A stretch of DNA of 64,000 nt from Hysterangium stoloniferum (taxonomy: Eukaryota; Basidiomycota; Agaricomycetes; Hysterangiales; Hysterangiaceae), in assembly GCA_015178975.1 (NCBI GenBank), contig WHVD01000019.1:496001-560000 (forward strand), read 5' to 3'. The position numbers were made by a program, and so were the translations under genes. Below, in pieces: positions 57,736 through 64,000 of the stretch (position 1 is its first letter; every line of letters starts with the position of its first letter). The notes under the pieces were generated by a model that had not been told where the DNA came from, ran no database searches, and saw only the letters and a program-made list of their open reading frames with translations.

Positions 57736-59463
57736 GTGAAGAAATCAAGTCTGAAAAGGCAGCGTGATAGTGTGGATCCTAGCAACATTATAGAGGGCTG
57801 TAGGTCTCGTGCCCCTTCTGCTCGGGCTTCTCAAACAGATAGCAAGACAGATACCAACAAAAGGCCCCATAATGTGAATACTAACTTAAAAAAATCTCCC
57901 ATAGTTCTATTGTCACCTGTGCAGGAGAATCAGGATGAGAATTCTGATTGCGATTCTAAGGATGATGCAGGACAGGTTAAGACTGACAATCATGATGTGA
58001 ACAGTGTTGCAAATATGTCAGATGGCAATGACTTGAGTGATGCATTTGACTATGTTCCTCATAAACAAAAGACTACTGGCAAGCGCAAAGTTGCCAAAAA
58101 GGTGCAAGATGCACAAAAGGCAGCAGCACCTGTCTTATCTGTTCTGAGTGTGTTGCATATGATTCTATTTTTTTAAACATATTTCACACTCTGATAGATG
58201 TTCGGTTTTGTGTTCCATATATGGATGGAAGCACAAAAGTCATTGGGATAGTTGAGGCTAAGGCTAATGAGCCATATGACACTGTCATTGAAACAATATT
58301 TTCAACTGGCACGCTAATCCACTGTCATCCTAAGAAGTGGCCCATACTTTTTGTTAGGTTTACAATGGACAAACAAACTGTCTACAACTTCCAAAATCAA
58401 GCGAATTGGGAGTTTGTTTCTAAATTATATCCCACAGAAGTTGCGAAGAAAGGTGACAGTGCCGCTGTAGAAATTAAATTTCCAGATGATGTAAGCATGT
58501 GCTCTTGGATGCCGTATTCAAACTGACGACAAGTTTTTAGTTCTTGGCAGATTTTCAGTCATCTAAAGAACTCTGGGTTGACAAGAAGAAGCCTTATAAG
58601 ACTGGTACCATCAAGACTGCTGCGAAGAGCAAAAAGCGCAGCCCCACCACAAATTATTCTATAGAATCCGATACTGAACCAATCAGTGCTGATGACCTTG
58701 CTGATGAAAATGCAGGATACAATGCACCTTACAAAGTCATGGAGAAGCAGCTACTGGAAAAATTGAAAAAATGTCAAATTTGTGGCCGGGATAAACTATG
58801 CATGACCAATAAGTACAGGAAATGTGCTAAAATTACTCTACCTCACTTCCGAGCTTGGACTAGTGCCATAGTAAGCAACATATATTTAATTATAATAAGT
58901 GCTAATACTACTTTCAGTTGGCTACACCCCCTGAGGCTACACTAGATAGTCCTCCTCATACAGACATCTTTGCCAATTTTCATCATGATCTGGGCCAGAA
59001 AGAACTCAGCTGCCAAGGTGGTGCACAAATAGTTGGAAGCATGAAGACTATATCAGCACCCATCTCAACTAATACATTGCAGCTACCTACCAATCTTATT
59101 CTCAATGTCAGGACCCGACGCTCTTTGTCCAGTCGGAGCTGTAGCATGTCTTGCCAGCACAAACAGTCACCAGAGCCGTCTAGTGAACTTGACCATGGTG
59201 ATGGGCCATTACCAACAGTCGAAGAATGGTTTACCACTCTTGAAGCATCAGCGAAGGTTCACTTTAGTGGATGGGTTGCCTTATGGGACAAATTCAACGC
59301 TCAAGGAGCATTGGAGATGACATTAGATATGCTTGGAACATTTGCCAGGGACCATATTATCCAAGGTTTTGGTCTCAATATGATGGAACAGGCTGTGGTT
59401 TTGATCAACCTATCCAAGGCCAGACAAGAATATGGCTTCAAAGTTGTGTCTAAAAAGCATTAG
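57736..59463 (+). CDS. Transposon cargo gene, unknown function
   Basis: Four exons: 57736 (or upstream)-58147, 58198-58490, 58541-58870 and 58918-59463. All joints are in phase, giving about 526 residues with no internal stop. The N-terminal 130 residues are charged and low-complexity with a basic nuclear-localisation-like run (TGKRKVAKK). About 140-235 read NVRFCVPYMDGSTKVIGIVE.. and KWPILFVRF, a beta-rich block that could be a ubiquitin-like/PB1 fold. Next is a Lys-rich linker, then CQICGRDKLC with two Cys pairs. The last 80 residues (TVEEWFTTLEASAKV.., LEMTLDMLGTFARDHIIQGF, AVVLINLSKARQEYG) are helical and SAM-domain-like. No known transposase domain is present. There is no in-frame ATG before 57736; an upstream exon with the ATG at 57605 joined at TAG 57689 would keep phase but is a guess. 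Confidence 0.7.
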
Positions 59464-59607
59464 ATTTTTTTTTGCGAAATTTAGAGATATGCCCAAATGC
59501 CTACTACACTTTATGTTAGACCAATTACACACTGATTGCACCATATTGTAAAGATAAAATGTTATATTTAAGAGCGTGTTGTAGGGAAGTAAACAAGAGA
59601 AAGTGTA

Positions 59608-60826
59608 TTACATGTATCTGGAATGTCCCATCCACCCACATGCATGCTCAGGAGTGATGGTTGCCAGTGCAGTATAAAGAAATGAATGGACGGCCCACTC
59701 ATTTTTGGCCTCAACAGCTGCACGAAAAATATCACCGTGCCGGCGCACGTAAGCCTTGACAAAAGAAAAAGCCTCTTCAATTGGGTTGAGGTCTGGCGAG
59801 TAGGGCGGTAGATAGTATAGAAGTACACCTCTAAAGTAGAATGGGGCAAAGGTTAACAATGAAAGTGGGATAAAGGAAATACATACCTTTCCTCACAAAG
59901 GCGTGCCACATCCTCCAGATGATGGATTGCACAGTTATCCATGACAAGGACACTATGCTGTGCCGGCCATGGATTCATGAATGGCATGAGATCCTCAATG
60001 TATTGTATAAATGACGTGTCATTATAGGCTCCTTTGCAAATGTCGGCATAGAGGATACCATCGGAGCAGAGTGCAGGGAGTAAGGAATATCTATTGGTCA
60101 TGCATAAAGCAAATATCAATACAATAAATAAACAAGCACTTACCCAATACCCTGCTGAAATTTTGCTGATGTTCGTGCCCATTGCCCATGTTCAGCCCAG
60201 CCGTACAGCCTGTAAGTTGTTCGAGTATCAATCCGACTCTCGTCAATGAATACGAGCCGCTCTGCACTTTCCACAGCAATCTGAAACCTGTATCATGACC
60301 TTGCCTCCTCTGAACGCTCAGCAGCCGCTCTTGATAACTTCCAGTATCAAAATCAGATTAGGAACTGGTATAACAAAAGTGGAGACTCACCTTTTTACGA
60401 GTCAAACCTAGCTCTGTCAAAGTATCCCAAATTGTCGATGTTCCCACAATGATGCCATGCTGATGCTGTAAGAAACTCTGCATTTCATCGAGATAGATAT
60501 CGGGATATCGTTCGGTCAAAGAAACCAAAAACTGTGAGAATAGTGAGTATGGAAATTAAATAAAAGCACAATTATCTCACTTCAATATCATCTGGGACCA
60601 TTATCCATCTTCTCTTCCTCTTCGCCACTGTCTCTGAGGCATCTACTTCCCCTGTCTTGTGCCACTGTTTGAGGATTCGTTCAACACTTCGTTTCGGGAT
60701 ATCAAGGTCAAGTGTGATGTTGTAGACAGTCTTGGCTCTAACGTATTTCTGAAAAACAACACGTTTCTGGAGATCTGAAGAGTATCTTTGGCGTTGGTGC
60801 AAATGTTCTATCATATGCCGTGGCAT
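59608..60826 (-). pseudogene. DD34E transposase of Tc1/mariner-IS630 type, single nonsense codon
   Basis: Minus strand exons: 60826 (or 60886)-60581 with a helix-turn-helix (YSSDLQKRVVFQKYV, DIPKRSVERILKQWHKTG), 60531-60391 (FLVSLTERYPDIYLDEMQSF..), one from about 60340 to 60144 (RLVFIDESRID, YGWAEHGQWA), 60090-59887 (SVLVMDNCAIHHLEDV) and 59830-59608 (YYLPPYSPDLNPIEEAF). The catalytic triad Asp (FIDES), Asp (MDN), Glu (NPIEE) is complete. Exactly 34 residues separate the last two, hence DD34E. One TGA at 60293-60295 (in EARS-stop-YRFQI) interrupts an otherwise open gene; a C-to-T change of CGA would explain it. It is convergent with the cargo gene, 144 bases between the stops. It would cut and paste the element at TA sites if translated through or restored by splicing. 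Confidence 0.85.
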
Positions 60827-61334
60827 TGAGGTGAAGGGGATGTTACATAAACGCCAAATTGACATGTCACATGAGGTGACAGTCACAAGTGGTTACTGCT
60901 CACTGGTCTAATGATCATTTTTCGAGACGTATATGCTCAGAAAAGTATACTTAAATAACTGATAAAGTATTTTGTTGAACTACGTTACTTTATCCTTACT
61001 TCAATAGGCTAAAATAAGTGACTCGAAGGAGAGTTCCAGCTGGCATGTAAAGGGTACTTTCCTCACTCCATAGCCTACATTAAGTGTCCATATTTTCTGA
61101 ATATTTATATAACCTATATAATATGATGTACACAAATTACTATGCCCATACACGCAAAATTTGGGGCAGGAGAGCCGACACAGTGTTTTCAGCATAAATT
61201 ATAAATACTGAGTCATAAGTTATATTGAAGCTATGAGGACAATGCCCTATATTACTATTTTCAAATTCCAGATTTTTGTGTCTTAATCGTACGCGGTTCG
61301 AAAGATACAGCATGATCCATCTGGCGATTTACAG

Positions 61335-61382
61335 GGAATTTTATTGAAATTGGAACTCCACCATCGGTACCCGGAACAGCTG
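61335..61382 (-). repeat. Right terminal inverted repeat (outer 48 bp)
   Basis: Inverted match to 56679-56726 with one mismatch. TA follows at 61383-61384. Confidence 0.93.
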
Positions 61383-61384
61383 TA

Positions 61385-61899
61385 AATCATAAAAGATTGA
61401 CTGTCCTGGTCTCATCTTCTAAAGCTACCCCCAAATATTGTGGACGTGGGAGCTGCTCTGGTGCAAACAATGAGATAGGTAAGCTGGAGAATGCTCCAGG
61501 TCTAGCTTTTCATAGAGCCACCGAAGTTTCATTCTAATGATATGCCTACCAAATAATATTATTCTGGTTCTCATGACTCCGCAATAATATGAACTCACCA
61601 TTTAGGATATATTCATGATTATACGGAATCGTGTTTCAACAAATTTGAGCTTTGGTTCTGTTTTTGTGCCAGGACCCATTGTGTACCATCCCAGGTCTCC
61701 TGCAGACTCCTTTGAAAAAGCTCATAGCTGCATTCATGATTTTGTATTTCCAATAGACTATGACTGGATTTATGTAATGCCAACTACAATTTTACAGCGT
61801 TGCTAGTTCATACAACACAACTTGATGCTCGAAAGAATCCCAAGCTTCTCTCATGTAATGTTTTGACAAACACTGCTAATAGGAAAAGGAGACAGATCA
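61385..61899. other. Continuation of the duplicated tract, no supported gene
   Basis: The first 80 bases continue the sequence broken by the transposon. A short open frame at 61615-61806 is not recognisable. Confidence 0.4.
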
Positions 61900-62095
61900 T
61901 GACAAAAAGGATGCAGGTATGACTTGATTGCAGAAATGCTTGTTCCATGGAGTTCAAATCAGGAGAGTATGGGGTTGCATTGCAGCCTAGAAGAACAGAT
62001 GAGGCACAGTAGCTAGAAACTGTGTCAGATAGAACTTACCAGCCTGATGCTTGACTAACTCACAGATTTCTTCAGCATGGCAGATATTGCAAGTA
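61900..62095 (-). pseudogene. IS630/Tc1-type transposase C-terminal fragment
   Basis: Minus strand reading CHAEEICELVKHQAG and, after a break, ATPYSPDLNSMEQAF. This is the region between the second Asp and the Glu of a DDE transposase of a third lineage, distinct from those at 5019 and 59608. The second Asp is not recognisable and the frame is interrupted. Confidence 0.7.
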
Positions 62096-64000
62096 TGTAT
62101 CTAAGATCAGAACCCTACAAGGGCTACAATATGAGTTTGTCAAAGGTACATATCTACCAAATCAATGGTCAACTTGAAAGTGAAATATGAAGTGACTAGA
62201 AACATACAGTGTGATCTCAGAGAAATTGAAGAAAGCATTGAGATGTTACTGACTAAGGGATGATATCAAGCAGCATGTGAGGATGCCATTGAGAGAGTCA
62301 AAATTAGGAGAATAGGTCATCATTGCCCATGTATGAAAAACCATCTCTCCATGCAGTGTCTTCCTCTCAAAGATCAACTATACTTCTTAATCTAGTGATA
62401 CTCAGAATCTTAATGCTCTCACTCTTTGATGCTACTTAATCAATGCAGCTCTCCCCAGCTTTATGAAGATGGCTGTCCTCTCCAGATTGTACACTGCCTT
62501 CATCACCCCTAGATGCTGCTACTTTCTGTCACTGCCAGTCTAAAGAAATTCAAACCTCCCCAAAATTCAACAACAAATTTTCAGACTATTCCTGGCTATG
62601 TTGAAGAAGCATTCACCAATGGATGAATTTTTGATTGGAACACTCATGAAGAGCCTTCTCCACAGGCTTGGTATGTTTCTTTCATTTTTTAATCTTTATG
62701 GAGCTGCTCATTGTTTTCTTTTATCTTCTTTCTATTTTTTCTCACACAGGCCAATTGACAAAAAAGGCAATCAGTTTGCTCCAAACATGTTGAGTGAGGC
62801 ATTGAAACTATGTACATATATGACATACATATGTACCTCTCCCTTGCTGTCCCTGTCAGACCCAAGAGCCTCAAGGTGTGCTGACCATCAGGACCCAATA
62901 TTCACTCCCTCTTGGCCCTAACTCAGATCCCAACCTACATCCCTCATGTAACTTTGTCAGGTCTCATCCTATCACCAAGTCACACTTTGACCTCAGCTCT
63001 GATCCATAATGTTAGGACCAGGAAACCTGCCATGTTTCCTGTTAGGACTGGAAAACCCACTGGGACCTGGGACCTACTCTACCAGTCTTCAACTCTCCTT
63101 TTTAAGCACAAGTTACTGACTGGGTCCCACCTGGAGATCTTGGCCCTTCAGATATATGCAATATTTGTCTCAATCTATTTTGTAACCCAGTTGTCAACTA
63201 TTTTACTATGCTGATGTGTATGTTCCTGTCTGTTAAGTGCCATGTTGGGAACTTATTCCAGAACTATTGGGAAGTATGTTACTGGGAACTCAGAAACCTC
63301 AGGATAGGATGTCACAGCCATCACAAGTCACAACATTGTCAAAAATATTCAAAGGTAATATTCGACAACTCTTCGACTCATTGAATTTGACTTGACAAAC
63401 CTGAACATTATTCAACAACATTGAATCTCTTTTGACATGTCTCATTTCAATGCCATGAATGATTTCATTATTAGATCATAATATAGTCATAACAATATGA
63501 AGAAAAGCATAAAAGGGCTACGAAAGGAGTGAGGGAAGTCAGTCAAAATATCTGTAAATTAGTCATATTAATAATCTAACTTGTCATAACTTCTTCAACA
63601 ACACTTCCGTGAGTCCTCACGACTGGTAATAGCCTCTTACTTCATTGACAGGGCAAATATATACTTTGTTGGACAAGGCTTTTGAGTTCGATCAATAGAA
63701 TATTATTCAACTTTATTGAAGAATAATCAATTTGTGACATAGGGTCAGGATGTTGGCTTCAGCTTATGTACTGCACCTCTACACAAACACTCAGAATGTT
63801 CTTAATTTCAGAGATGGGATTTATGCTGGAAGATTATAGATATTCAGAATTCTGAAGAGTTCTGAATATTGAGCATACAGAAAGAAAGAAGGAATAAGAA
63901 ACTAAGTTGATATCAGATCTAAGGTAAAGTACAAATTTGTGGAAACTAATATAAGTTCTTTCATTATTGTACTACAAACTAGGATCATAATAAGACAGAT
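62096..64000. other. Repeat debris, no supported gene
   Basis: Short open frames (62598-62921, 62912-63214) show no family. Near 63753 the box GGCTTCAGCTTATGTACTGC and following sequence resemble the tract at 31101-31300 and the family A LTRs. The rest is AT-rich. Confidence 0.45.

Larger units (their letters stand above)
56679..61382. mobile_element. Complete 4,704-bp Tc1/mariner-like transposon with cargo gene
   Basis: Ends CAGCTGTTCCGGGTACCGAT on both sides in inverted orientation; 47 of the outermost 48 bases match. TA lies just outside on each side (56677-56678 and 61383-61384), the target duplication of the Tc1/mariner superfamily. Farther-in similarity (AATTAAGACACA and GGGCATTGT near 56950-57000 on the left, 61240-61290 on the right) shows longer ends, with extra sequence in the left arm. 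Inside are a convergent pair: a plus-strand cargo gene and a minus-strand DD34E transposase. The uninterrupted counterpart of the target lies at about 53100-53200 in the tandem duplicate, so the insertion came after that duplication. Confidence 0.92.

Noticed and set aside
1-64000. Genome-wide RIP (C-to-T mutation) as the cause of all stops
   Set aside because: Many lesions are indels, and several host-like genes and LTRs nearby are unmutated. Only isolated C-to-T candidates such as 60293 were seen.

Overview
This window looks like a transposon-rich stretch of an Agaricomycete (Basidiomycota) nuclear genome. The evidence is short introns of about 45-75 bases with GT..AG ends, several host genes split into many small exons, a BTB/POZ protein and a seven-helix DUF6533-type family of kinds typical of Agaricomycotina, and Ty1/copia, Ty3/gypsy, LINE and Tc1/mariner remnants of fungal type. 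The species cannot be fixed from the sequence. All gene models below were spliced by eye.

Layout. 1-4923 is a decayed Ty1/copia element on the minus strand, cut by the window edge and split by a solo LTR. 5019-10990 is a graveyard of Tc1/mariner pieces, LTRs and small tandem repeats. 11015-22091 is a gene island: a hypothetical protein, a BTB/POZ protein, a DUF6533-type membrane protein, a PBDC1 homologue (minus), a ZZZ3-like SANT protein and an FAD oxidoreductase of Tda3/DAO type (minus). 24350-26232 is a second DUF6533-type gene. 26299-35290 is nested retrotransposon debris. 36714-38617 and 43522-44160 hold two more DUF6533-type loci, one clearly dead. 40355-42471 holds a small hypothetical gene, two minisatellites and a tRNA-Thr-like relic. 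44500-45781 is the 3' end of a LINE. 46181-48817 is a large Ser/Pro-rich coiled-coil host gene. 51262-52759 and 54823-56397 are a tandem pair of DUF6533-type genes from a segmental duplication, with a MITE between them. 56679-61382 is a complete 4.7-kb Tc1/mariner-like transposon.

The two most notable systems are these. (1) The transposon at 56679-61382 has near-perfect terminal inverted repeats and a TA target duplication. It carries a multi-exon DD34E transposase with all three catalytic residues but one nonsense codon, and a second, convergent, four-exon cargo gene of unknown function. (2) Six DUF6533-type seven-helix loci lie within 41 kb, at different stages from spliceable to dead. They share an exon architecture, including an 8-base micro-exon kept in two of them.

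Four solo LTRs of one family, and two LTRs of another, keep exact 5-bp target duplications, so the order of nested insertions at 31.9-35.3 kb can be read directly.
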